This document shows, one piece after another, positions 51,059 to 62,075 of a DNA stretch of 64,000 nt. Below the pieces are notes generated by a model. That model made no database searches. It saw nothing but the letters and a program-made list of their open reading frames with translations, and was not told the origin of the DNA. The stretch's first letter is position 1. The number at the start of each line of letters is the position of its first letter. Made by a program: the position numbers and the translations under genes. Source of the stretch: Bradysia coprophila (taxonomy: Eukaryota; Arthropoda; Insecta; Diptera; Sciaridae); contig NC_050738.1 of the NCBI RefSeq assembly GCF_014529535.1, forward strand, positions 8,589,410 through 8,653,409. Reading direction: 5' to 3'.

Positions 51059-53559
51059 GAAGAATCGATTCAAAAACAGTAGACGGGACAGAAATCAATA
51101 AAAATGAAGTCCGATTTAAATTGGTTCGAACCTACATTGCTTGTTGACTAGTAGTTGCTAGAACCTTTAACTGGATGATGATTTTTATGCTTCTAATCAG
51201 ATCCTATTTTCGTGATTCACGAAATGCACGAAATTTTATAAAATTTCACTAAGTTTCAAGAGTTTCATCTCGTGTATGTTCGTGAAATCGATTTCACGAA
51301 AATGGGCCCGGCTTCTATTGCACTTTAGTTCGTAAAAACCATTTAAAATTGTTTACTTCAAATCCTTTTTTGTTTAAAATTTTTTTTGCGCCATCTTATA
51401 AATCAAGCGCTAAGGTGAGCGCTAATGCAAACTATCGAACCTCACACTGGATGGCGTTGCGTTGAGTAAGATGATGCTCGATATGAATCTGATGGTCGTG
51501 TCACATCTGTCAATGTAAAAAATTAAAAATTAAACCAACGTGCTGTGAAGGAGTTAGATGTTTCTGACGAAACGATTAATCGAAGGAACAATAAAGTATT
51601 CTCTGACAAACAATAAAATATTGAAAGGTAAATATGCAATCCATCATTGCCTGTCGTTGTCCGAAAGCAATAACTAACATTTTATTAAACTAATTGCAAT
51701 GAAAATTTTTCCACTACACGCCATTTCGTTTCCAAAAGTTATTCTTTTTACTACGAAAAATACGTAAGAAATAATTGTGCCAAAACATGCTAACTTTAAT
51801 GTATTTAGTGACCAAGGGTGAGTCGAAGACACACATTAATCAATCATTTATATTGATGTTTGCTTAAGACATTTTATTCGGTTAGTCCGTTTCTTTTGTT
51901 CGACGAAAAGAGAATTTAATTTTGTTTTGGTTAAAACGCATAACTTCCCTTTCTTCGCTGATATTATGAGTTCAGTAACTGAGCTTCAGTTCATTGATCA
52001 ACTTTGTCATAGTAAGAACACGAACCGAAGCCGGTTATTTCATTGAGACGAATTCATTAAACGAAAAAAACAAAGAAAAATTATCTCAGAGAATCTTATG
52101 CAGGCGGAGAATCACTGCTGCTAAATGCGTAATTTCGATTCCTTTTATCATTGACTCTCATTGTGTTGTTTACATGTTTACTGGTTGCACGACTATAATG
52201 CCACCCATCCCATTTAATTTAAAATAATTTTTGATTTAGCGGTGTTCATTACTCGCGCGCGGTATACACGTAAATTGTGTTTATTATTGTCGTTACATTG
52301 CTATTTTTAGTAGAAACAGTTTTTTTTTTGTTTTCTTCTTACGTTAAAAGAGCAATTCTGATGTGAAAGAGCATACTATTCAGTTGTAGTTTGGTGTTGA
52401 TTGGTAACGCTATTCTTAGTTCTAATTAAGTCATCGAGTTGATTCGGAACAATTTTGTGAACAGAATTTTTAAGTAGGTCAGTGATATTCGGTTGTTGAT
52501 TTATTGCATTTTGCTAACATTATACGATTGCTCCTAATTCTGTGCTGCCCTACAAATGTCTCTTTTTCATACGAAATCCAATTTTATAGTTAATGCTGTT
52601 ATAGGTTAGTGCATGCATAAATAAACGATAGTCTCTTAGTGCGGCGGTGTATAAATCATAATCACTTCAATTTAAGAACGTCGGGTTAAATGCCTTCATT
52701 TTAAACGTTTTTGGGATCCTATCCCAAAAGCATTGTGTCGTCAACTATGAATTGAAGCTAAAATTAATTTTTGATGAGGCCATTAAGATTGTACATATCA
52801 TTATGTGACAACATGATTTACCGGCTCTATTCGTTATCGAAGGCCATACGTAATTATTAAGGTATTAGCTCTCACCATTGTCATTACATTTTCCTTAATG
52901 GCTCTCCACGTAACCAATACCAGCGTCCATTAATATTTTAAATAGAAACCAATTTCTATGGAGAGCAAAATCTTCGTTTAACAACCAGTCGAAAAGTGTC
53001 AAAAATTTGCTTATTCAACGAAAACTCTCTTCAAAGAAAAATTGTGAAATCAACACAATGTTTGGTTCCCGTTTTTCTCATACCCTCTGTTGGTATAGTT
53101 CTTCGGTCAGCATTTGTATTTTACTCTTCTTAGATTCTGGCATCATTGGTCTTGGTTTGTATGATTGTTGGAAGAAGTTTTTAGAGATACTGACGAAACT
53201 CTGCGCTGATGATGGAAAGAACTGTGTTTAAAAATAACAAAAGATGGGAGATAATGGTTTTCCAGTGAACCACGGCTTCCGACGCTGCGGGAAACGAAAC
53301 ACTTAAAAAAGAAATCAAAGAAAAATTGCATGAACTCACTTTTCACAAAGCCAAACGTATCGACACAAACAACGGTTGAATCTTTGTTTCAAATATCGCT
53401 TAGTATTAGATATCAATTTTTTAACTTCTTTAGTTGTACTATTAAGAGAACACTGGCCAGAGCACATTGCTTATTTTAGTCGTCGTTCTCGATAACCGAT
53501 GGCTAGCCGTTTCTAAAGATCTAACTTTCCAATGCATTTTCGTAGCTTATTCTACAGTC

Positions 53560-54401
53560 ATGGTGAAACAAGGACCACGTCCATTGGTTATTTGTGGGCC
53601 GTCTGGATCGGGAAAAAGTACACTCTTAAAGCAACTTTTTAAAGAATTACCAGAAACGTTTGGATTTAGGTTCGTAAAATTTTGCTTTTAGTACTCAAGA
53701 TCTCAATTTTACTAACACAAAATCCATCCAATCCATCCAGTGTATCGCATACGACTCGCAAACCACGTCCCGGCGAGGAAAATGGCGTCCACTACCATTT
53801 TGTCAGTATTGAAGAAATGCAGGCTGCAATAGAAAGGGGTGACTTCTTGGAACATGCAACATTTAGTGGAAATATGTATGGAACAAGGTCGGTACATCAA
53901 ATGATGCAAATGAAACTAGCGACGAAAATGCTGAAATTCTGTTCAATTTAGCAAGCAATCAGTTCGAAATGTTCAGAATATGGGCAAGGTGTGCGTCTTG
54001 GACATTGAAATCGAAGGTGTGAAACAAATACGAAACTCTGATCTGAATCCGATTTTGGTGTTCATCTATCCACCATCGCTACAGGAACTTGAGAATCGAT
54101 TGAGAAATCGAAAAACAGAAACCGAAGAAAGTTTGCAAAAGCGTTTGAAAACAGCCAAAACTGAAATGGAATATGGTAATTGCAACCGTGTGAAATAAGA
54201 GTTCCCGATGAAGCGAGTTTTAATTTATTTTTCTTTTGTGCAGGTAAAGTGCCCGGCAATTTCCATATTGTCATACACAACTATGAATTGACGATGGCTT
54301 ATCAAGCATTGCGCGATTTTGTCTTGAAAGAACTTGAGACGCAACGTGACGAAGGTATTAATGTGACGATGGATCGTGTGCAATTGATTGAGACGCCATA
54401 A
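53560..54401 (+). CDS. GUK1: Guanylate kinase
   Basis: Cytosolic guanylate kinase, converting GMP plus ATP to GDP plus ADP. Exons: 53560-53669, 53741-53887, 53952-54175, 54244-54401; 212 aa, the normal size, phases consistent. The P-loop GPSGSGKS is at residues 13-20. The GMP-binding region includes [36 protein letters not shown] and [12 protein letters not shown]. The lid arginines are in [15 protein letters not shown], and the C-terminal helix ends normally. The ATG follows an AG acceptor by 2 nt, so a non-coding first exon probably lies upstream. Whether alternative first exons add a mitochondrial signal cannot be seen. AATAAA at 54842-54847 is a plausible polyadenylation signal. Confidence 0.96.
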
Positions 54402-57400
54402 ACTGTGTTGTTATTTCGTGTGGGGTTCTGTTGGTTGTAAATGTGGACGATTTTAATTTTTTATTTAGACGAACGTTCGTTGCAAACGGATGAAACATCT
54501 TCCGACGAAACGTTTGATCAAATTAATTAATTTGTGGTTTTTTTGTTATACTAACCTCCTAGGACCCTATTTGTCCAAGTGCTATTGCTTGGACAATATT
54601 TTTATTCCATCCGAATATGTCGTTACGTTTTTTTGCATTTAGGTTACAGGCGCCGATGGAAAAACGTAAAAAAAATGTTGCAATACGTTTTGTATTAACC
54701 TAAGACGTCCTTACCCTAACTTTTTAATTAAAATAAACACAGCAAACAAATTGATGGATTATATGGAGACAGATACCTGTACTAAAATGTAGCTAGCCTA
54801 ATTTTATGACTTATTTACAACCCAAACATCCTTACCTTATCAATAAAACATTAAAGTTCTTGTCAAGTCGCGCTCATCGAACCATCTATAGCATTTGAAT
54901 CAATCGGCCCAACATTATCCATTTTGCAAGTCAAGCACTCAGCTCTTCATTGCGAATTAACAATGATCCGGAGTCACCGGAATCTTTTGCATCGAAGTTA
55001 AAACCACAAATCGAATGAAAGCCGTATACTAGAACAATGTTTAACTTGACTTAACTTAGAAACCGACAGAAATGATTTTGCGCAAACATTTCATGTCATA
55101 AAACACATCACATGTTTACATCACAAAAGCTCGGTAAACCTCGTAATAATAACTGGCATAACATCCGCCGCGGGTAACAGTGCTATAGATTTTTCACACT
55201 TTCACAATTTCTTGATGGCAACAAGTTTATAGCTTGTCTTCGAATGTCTTTGTCACCGTTGTCAGTAGCTAGAAATTTGTGTGGTTATTCACAGGCTGTT
55301 AATTCTCTCCCATAAAGCACCACAGTGCATGACACCTTTTTTTGTGTCTATCATTGATGGCACTTCTTTGGTACTAAACAGTCTCAATATTACCAGGCAC
55401 CTGTGATGACAGTGGGCGACTATAAATTTGATATTTGATATAAAATGGGTTGCTGAAAAATTGTTAGTTAGTCTTCCGATGGTCATGCCCCAGAGATTTT
55501 AGTAAAGATAGAATTTATCACTTGCTTGACGGGGATACTGTTGGTCGTATAATGTGTTTTGATAATTGCTTACGCTGAGGCTGTTTAGTTAGATGCTAAA
55601 CGTCGTCGTGAAATGCAAATTCCTGTGTTGAAGAATCAAAACGTTTTTTTAGAGCAATAGAAACGGTTGTTCGGATGTTGTAAAAATGGAACAAAAAATC
55701 GTGTAAACTAATTTGGCTTGGCTGTTTGTTCTGTGTTTTTTTTTTCTGTTCGACCGTTTATCACAATAATTATTTTAAGCAATTGAAAGTCTGGCGGATA
55801 TATATTTAAGTCTTAGGTGAATTCAGTCCATTCCATTCAAAAACAAAATTTAATTTTAATTTCAAATTTTAACTATTAATTGCATGTGTAACTCTTGATT
55901 TACATACCAATGTACAAAGTTAACGACACATTTCTTTTGTTTTCAGCTCTTTTCGCATTGTCATAAAATGTCAAACTTCCATTTGCTAAATTTTATGAAT
56001 TGAAATGAATCGATCAACGAAAATTGGTAGTAAATTGGTTGCGAAAAGAGCTCGAAACAAAAGAAATTTTTCGTTAAGTTTACATTGCTATGTAAATCAA
56101 GAGTAACTTGAGTCTTTCTTCGTTCTTTTTTTTGTTTGTTTTTATTTTGATTTATTTTTGTACTACTTGTAAACTGCGGTGTTTTATTAGTTAATTTAAT
56201 TTATTTTTTTATTTTTCTTTTCTTTTTTAATTAGAACGAAATGCGAGTATAACTCCAGTCATAAGATACATAGAATTAAGTGAAAAAGACAAGTAAATAT
56301 TATGAAGCATACCGATCTATTTCTATAGCAATGTCAAAGAGAAATATATATTAACTACGACAGTTTTTTTTGTAATGATAACGTTAATCTATTGTTACGC
56401 ATAATCTCATCAAACATCAATGACAATTTATTGAAGAAGAAGAAAAAACCCGGTAAGGGTTTGACTATTTGAACAATTATTAATCTAACAATACGATTCA
56501 TTGAATTTAACTTTGAATTTAACTTTTTTTTTCGTTTTCTTTAAGCATTTTTCCCTCCCCTAATTTTTCTCGTCTAAATCAAAATAGAAATAGAAAATGA
56601 GTATTGTGTAAAATGTTTGACGCGCTGAATTAGATGAAATAATAATTTTCGACGTATTTTAGTCGTTAGATTTTACGATTTATAATGTCATACAATTCCT
56701 GATTTTGAATGTATTTTTTATACTAATTTTTTTTTACAAAAAAAGGATTTCAAATTGTTGTATTCGATACGATTAGTAGGTAACACACACACTTAATAGA
56801 AATGTGAAATCAATAAAATGTTTGGTAGAATTTGATTGAATTGAAAATTCTTTTTTTTTATTTCGATAAGAAAGCCCTTCAGGCAATCAACCTCCGTCTG
56901 GACATCTCTTTCTTTCTGCGCGTTCCCTCCCGAAAATAGAAAAAAAGTTCAACCCAAAAAAGAGTCTGTTAAATTTTTCCCATTCCACATTCGAATGTAG
57001 GAACAAAAAGGCTGACTCCAGAAATGCTTAAAGAAAGCTACGACAACAAAATGAATATGTGCCCTATACCTAACGTCGTCTTATCTAGTAAAATACATGT
57101 CGAAACTAATAAAGTGAAAGATTGATATTCTATTGATATGTTTGCCGTCTATGAAAAGTACTGAGTTGCAACAGTTTGAGAGCTGTAATCCCTACCATCT
57201 AGGACAAAGCCATAAATCTTCGCAAACTCCAAATTTAAGTGTGATCTATCCTGCGATTAACGAAATTTCTTTAAATACGTTGAAACCTATAAGACTTTGT
57301 CAGTTTGTTTTTTACCTAATACCGAATCCAGAAGAATTCAAGGTGGGCTTAAAAAAGTCTGACGGATTAGGAGCTATTTTGATCTGAAGTTTCATTAGTC

Positions 57401-57900
57401 ACAGGATGGGTCAAGAATGACTACATACATATATACTGTTGGAGACTACCATCACAGTTCACAAATCTTGGTCAAAATGCTGAATATATAGATACAACAG
57501 TCATAATGGCTTGGATACTAGGGTGGATCGATTTTACCAACTTTAAAAAGTCCACAACAAGTGACATGTTTAGCTTGAGAAAACTAAGCCTTTTGCATCT
57601 GAACTTTTTGTTTCCACCAAAACCAAATTTTTAATATGGAAAATCAATTCTTCGTACAAAGTTTGGTCATCCTATCCGTGGGGTACTCAAAAGTGCATAA
57701 CAACAAAACAGTAATGTTTTTTCAAGCTACACAAACCACTGGGTTTTAATGTTAGTAAAATCTATCTACCCTATAAGATACTTATGTAAAACGTTTTAAG
57801 AACGGCAAGCATACCAAAACATGATCGCTAAATCTTTTACTTCAATTATTCAAACAATTTTCTAACGTTTGATACTTGAGTACCCCCTCCGCTAAATCGT
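54402..57900. other. Intergenic region, guanylate kinase to sushi gene
   Basis: Converging 3' ends. Very AT-rich, with poly-T tracts around 56.1-56.6 kb. One foldback element at 55888-56107. A fragment near 57795-57870 (AACGGCAAGCAT, CTTTTACTTCAATT) may be a decayed family 2 MITE. The plus-strand frame 57133-57387 shows no domain. Confidence 0.5.
55888..56107. mobile_element. 220-bp foldback element with about 65-bp arms
   Basis: Both arms read ACTCTTGATTTACATA from outside in, then AATGTA, TTAACGA, ATTTCTTTTGTTT and AGCTCTTTTCGCA. The centre is about 80 bp. Non-coding. Confidence 0.8.
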
Positions 57901-60900
57901 CTAAACCAATGGCATAATTTGATTGAATTTTCTATGACTTCGTTGATGACAAAAATCTAGCATCGTCGAATTCCAATGTCCATTGTTGCAAAGAAAAACC
58001 GAATATTCTTTCAAATATTCGGGCATATGGTACTGTTTATCACAATAAACTCGACATATGCTACCACTCGGAGTTCTTGGCTCTGACTCGTATGTTTCGA
58101 TCGTATTAACTTCACAGCTAAATCGACCATTTTTTGGTGGAGATGGTAAATTACAGGTCGACTTGTCGATAGTATCGTCTGAAAGCGAGAGATGGAAAGT
58201 TTGTTGGTATCCAAAACAAGTTTATTTTTTGTTGTATGTAGAATATACCTTTAAATGAGCAAACGGGTTCCTCACCGGACCAATTGAGATCATCGCCACA
58301 AATTACGGGTGTTTCGTGACTGAGTTCGCCACCATGCTTACAAGAGAAAGCGCACCTTGAACCCCAAATATTGTCTAAGTCACATTTGACCACTAAATCT
58401 CTTGTGTTGATCAGCTGGTATTTGGAACACTTTCGCACAATTACTTTATATTTAAGAGAACATCTCATCTCTTCCTTTCTAGTTTTTTTGTTAATAATTT
58501 TTCCAATCAGTTGATGCGTTCCCTGTGGCAATACGAACAAGAATTCTGGTCCGAATAACGTGTGTACCTCGAAAACACTTCTCGAAAACGGTTGATTTGT
58601 GACGCAGGACAGAGCCGGTGGAGGCTCAACTAAAACCCCATCTAATCGTTTCTGTGCAACCACCATACGGTCGAATGGGCATCTAACGCAATTCTTTTTT
58701 ATCGATTGCTTAGAAACGATTTTGCTGTATCGTCTCGGATATAAAATCTAAATTTGGGTATAAAACTTGTAAAAATGGATGGGAGTGAAGAATAGCATTC
58801 CCAAATGGAAATCGATTAACTTACGGTTGTGTCAATTTTAGCCAAGTATGATTTCGTTTGATTATGGTCAGGTCCAACATATGTATGACTTCCTTCTCTG
58901 TATGGAACATCTACCGAGCCTGTTTGGACGGATTTGTATTTGTATTCCGTATGAGTTGACGGAAGTATTTGGTTGCTCCTATCGGTATGTATAACTCAGT
59001 CATATAATTAAGGTCAATAACAAATCTTCAAAGTGCCTTACTTCAGAACGTCATTATATTCGTCGATGTCTCTGAGGATGGAAAAAAGTTGAAGATTAGA
59101 TTGGAAATTGAGATAACAGTTTTGTAACAAGACAATTGTAATTAAGAAAAGGAATAACTTTTCTCAAAAATCACTCAAAAAGTAATATCAAATCTAATCA
59201 CCGTTCCAGTATGATCAGAGCGAGAGAACCGAAGACTATTAAATTATAACTTCCCTTGGGGTACTTGTCAAAATATTGCTTTCTCTTTCAACATGTTACG
59301 TTGAGAGCGAGAGGGCCGATGACCAGTTTATTATAAGTTGCCTTGGGGTATTTGTCAAAATATTTCTTGCTCTTTCATCATAACACTCTATTGAATCAAA
59401 TGAACGTAGCCTGAGTAGTTAGGTATTTTTCATCAATTTGTTGTAATTTTTCTCTCTAGTTTAGGGTGCTCCAAAATGTTGTCGATGTTAGCAGACACCA
59501 AACAAAATGTATTTCAAAATTTTCGAATCCATACGTCTACGAAAACTCGTGGATGTATCCAAAAAGAGCGCGTTAGTTAGAGTGAACAAAGATGTCTCTA
59601 TCACCCTCTTACCAAAGGGAAGAAAATCATTGAAAATCCTAAGAGGATTCACTTTTGAACGTTCCTTTGTCAATGAAGTTCTGGTACCACAGACAACATT
59701 TTATGGATCTTTAAACTAGAAAGACAATATACCAGCAGCAGCCCTAAGTGTTGCTTATATTATAATTTGATAAATTGAGAGGTGGTCATTCACCGTGATA
59801 TAGAACAACCATATCATTACAGAGAACCTAAATTAGATAAAATTATTTGCGCACTTGTACACTCGCGGAATTTTGAAAACCGACACATTTTCTGTTTCGT
59901 GGTTTACTGGTTTTTAGTGAATTTTACATGTATTTTGATGTGGAGAAATCAGAAACAGAAACAAAAAATGTGTCGATTTTCAAAATTCCGCAAGTGTACT
60001 TCGTTCGGAGCTAATTTCAATTATTACAAGCTGTTTTTCACTCACTTTAACCTTTCAAAACAGCTAAGTAAATCGCGATACATAGAGTTACACTCTTTGT
60101 CGCGATATGATCAATAATTCCGGTACGTCTTCTGTTTGAACAAGGCAGCTCTCATTCATTACCTTACATTAGTCTACATTTTCATACTAAACTACATTTA
60201 TCTGTCTAGAACGATAATCTCGAGCTTATCCCTCTAGGGAGTTTTTGTTTATCTCGATATATCTGTTCTCGACAGATAAAATATGATATGCACCTATTGC
60301 CAGACTGTTATTTTGACGTGTAGGCATTATGACCCACGCCTTCGGCTAAGGCAATAATGTCCTACACGTCAAAATACCAATCTTGGCAACAGGTGCATAA
60401 TATATATTATCTCCTGCAAGCTGATATTTCATACATTACGCGTTTCTGCATATAAACACAAACATATACATAACCACAGCCTATACGATTGGATAATTCA
60501 CACATAACCCACCTAGGGTAAATTTACTTTCCATCTACATATTTGAAAAAAAAAAAAAAACGCCGAACGGCGGAGGCGAACACGGGACTAGCAGCATATC
60601 AGCCAAACATGCTGACCACTACGCCAACAAATCACATAACGCGATGCAATTGGTGTCGGTAGTGGTTCGTTAGTCACTTCTACATCGATCAAATAATCAG
60701 AGTAGTCGGAATGCGATGTGATTTGAACGAAATGTTGAGGTGGATAGTATATGTGTGTGAGTAAGTAAATAAAGGATTCTCTGTATGATGTTTTTTTTGT
60801 TGTGAATGCGTTTTAAAACAACATGCTTAATTAATTAATTTTAAATCCAAATTTTTGTGGTTATTTCGCTAATGTATGAAATATCAGCTTGCAGGAGATA

Positions 60901-61473
60901 AAACATTGTTCTACCTTGGTGTATATTTCTCGAATCACTTCTTATGTACAATTGTATATACACTCGCTGGCGCTCGTTATATACAATTGTACATACGAAG
61001 TTATTCTCGAAATATACACCAAGGTAGAAAATGTACTATATTCATTCTTATACTTACTAAACCAGTCGCTTGTGCCGAATCAGCAACATCTGAACATCTT
61101 CAGCTGGTCGACAAAGACAATGCCTTTGTGTTGAAATCAAGTAAGCTATATGGAGTGATTGTGTATACATGCGACGAGGTCACATTTGTGCGCACATAAC
61201 ACGTATGACTGCAGTTAACACGTTGTTGAGTATGTGTTTTGATTGCATATAATAGAAGGAGAGTGTATTTGTTGATCATCTGGTGAAGTTCAGCTGTTGC
61301 TTATTCAGCACAAGTGGCTAGTTTAGCGATTGTAAAGTGTTTATCATATCGCTTTCTTTTGTGGTTGTGAACTCTAACAGAAAGTCTTTGCTCTCTAACA
61401 ATTCACAACTTTCGAAGCACTCACCTGTGCTGTAATCTGCGTTTATTTGAACTCCAGACTTGGTCGCAAGATC
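57901..61473 (-). CDS. Secreted HYR/sushi-domain protein, 5' end incomplete
   Basis: Exons in gene order: 61425-61473, 59042-59071, 58825-58978, 58249-58747, 57901-58178 (stop TAG 57901-57903). Phases agree at every junction. The large exon encodes a HYR-like domain (NCVRCPFDRMVVAQKRLDGV ... LPQGTHQLIG ... RCSLKYKVIV), then a sushi domain with its four cysteines (VKCDLDNIWGSRCAFSCKHG ... VICGDDLNWSGEEPVC). The last exon encodes a second sushi domain (CNLPSPPKNGRFSCE ... CRVYCDKQYH ... FLCNNGHW ... FC). HYR plus sushi order recalls SRPX/SVEP1-type extracellular proteins; the exact family is not certain. The 49-nt exon is inferred from splice sites and phase only, and the signal-peptide exon is missing. 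The 2.35 kb intron 59072-61424 is full of inverted-repeat elements. Confidence 0.75.
59215..59385. repeat. Diverged tandem duplication, about 85-90 bp units
   Basis: Two adjacent units share GAGCGAGAG, CTTGGGGTAYTTGTCAAAAT and GCTCTTTCA or CTCTTTCA in order. Located in the long intron of the sushi gene. Confidence 0.65.
59861..59995. mobile_element. 135-bp MITE with GTAC target repeats
   Basis: Arms ACTCGCGGAATTTTGAAAAC and ACTTGCGGAATTTTGAAAAT (right, reverse complement), extending through CGACACATTTT. GTAC flanks both ends (59857-59860, 59996-59999). Located in the sushi-gene intron. Confidence 0.75.
60276..60411. repeat. Palindromic element 1 of the 60-61 kb cluster
   Basis: A hairpin whose best-matched core is 60288-60398: ATGCACCTATTGCCAGACTG against the reverse complement of the right arm, then TTTTGACGTGTAGG on both arms and GCCTTCGGC near the loop. 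Weaker pairing extends to GATAA/TTATC at the outer ends. Confidence 0.8.
60408..60901. mobile_element. 494-bp element with perfect 32-bp terminal inverted repeats
   Basis: Both ends read TTATCTCCTGCAAGCTGATA and on to TTTCATACATTA with no mismatch over 32 bp. The left end adjoins palindrome 1, and palindrome 3 starts about 4 bp beyond the right end. The interior contains a tRNA-like segment on the minus strand (60546-60632). No coding region. Confidence 0.85.
60546..60632 (-). ncRNA. tRNA-like (pseudo-tRNA or SINE-head) segment with Pol III-like boxes
   Basis: On the minus strand: an A-box-like TGGCGTAGTGG, a CAGCATGTTTGGCTGATATG anticodon-arm-like hairpin, a B-box-like GTGTTCGCCTCC, then a GCCGTTCGGC hairpin and a run of about 14 T, as for Pol III termination. 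The acceptor stem does not pair convincingly and the anticodon loop is irregular. It is therefore a tRNA-derived repeat or pseudogene rather than a working tRNA. Confidence 0.55.
60905..61031. repeat. Palindromic element 3 of the 60-61 kb cluster
   Basis: A near-perfect hairpin of about 127 bp: TTCTACCTTGGTGTATATTT at the left and its reverse complement at the right, with TGTACAATTGTATATA on both arms and CGCTGGCGCTCG at the tip. Plus-strand frames running through it (60876-61199) are palindrome artefacts. Confidence 0.85.
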
Positions 61474-62075
61474 CTGTACAAATCAAATTAAAAATTAGAA
61501 ATAAACATCGACAATTTTATAGTCTCTTATGTAAGTTCCAACAAAAACATTAGCGTATGAACGATTCGTCAGTTAACACCATGCGATGTAACACAGACAT
61601 GTCCTTGAGTATATATTGTATGCATTCTTGGACAAAAATAGATTACACAAGACAGACAAGCCAGAGTCATTAATAAGACGATGCAACTATACATTTATGG
61701 TGGAATCTGCTAATTGATTCTAGTTGAAAGCAATCCATTTTTTGCATTTTAATTTTCATTTTCTCGTAAGTATACTACCTAACATAAAGAAATTGATTTT
61801 ATTTTAAATTTTCCACCAAAATTAAACCCATCCCAGACTTGAACATATTCGAATTGAACTTTTAGAGCGCGCATCGCGCGCATCATCGATGGAAAATTTT
61901 TAGTGTCACAGGTGTCACATCAGATGTATTCGATATCTGTGTAGCGCAGACGTTTTGAAAGATATAAACATTTAAAAAGAATCAAAACAGAGGTCATTTG
62001 TGAGTGCTGTTCCGGTTCAGCGTATATAAATCTTGTAAAAATTTTCATCGGTTTTCATTGACAAGGTGCAGAATT
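61474..62075. other. Intergenic region between sushi gene and HAD phosphatase
   Basis: Divergent promoters are expected here if the sushi gene's first exon lies in this interval. A GC-alternating palindromic stretch (GCGCGCATCGCGCGC) at about 61867-61881 lies some 200 bp upstream of the phosphatase ATG. I could not place a signal-peptide exon. Confidence 0.4.

Larger units (their letters stand above)
49494..53559. other. Intergenic region, parcas to guanylate kinase
   Basis: 4 kb with the parcas promoter at the left and the guanylate kinase promoter and 5' UTR at the right. A splice-like acceptor TTCTACAG precedes the guanylate kinase ATG by 2 nt. It also contains an exon-like open segment (49917-49997), a 38-bp tandem repeat (50100-50210) and two palindromes near 51.0 and 51.2 kb. 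Otherwise nothing recognisable. Confidence 0.5.

Noticed and set aside
53007..53231. 74-codon frame with a hydrophobic stretch upstream of guanylate kinase
   Set aside because: No family resemblance, no clear splice context, and it lies in AT-rich DNA. It could be part of a 5' exon, but I cannot support it.
60876..61199. 107-codon plus-strand frame
   Set aside because: It runs through the 60905-61031 palindrome and is mirrored by frames on other phases. No domain.
62004..62075. N-terminal extension of the HAD phosphatase resembling a mitochondrial targeting peptide
   Set aside because: The frame begins at GTG, not ATG. The first ATG in frame is 62076, and it fits the family start.
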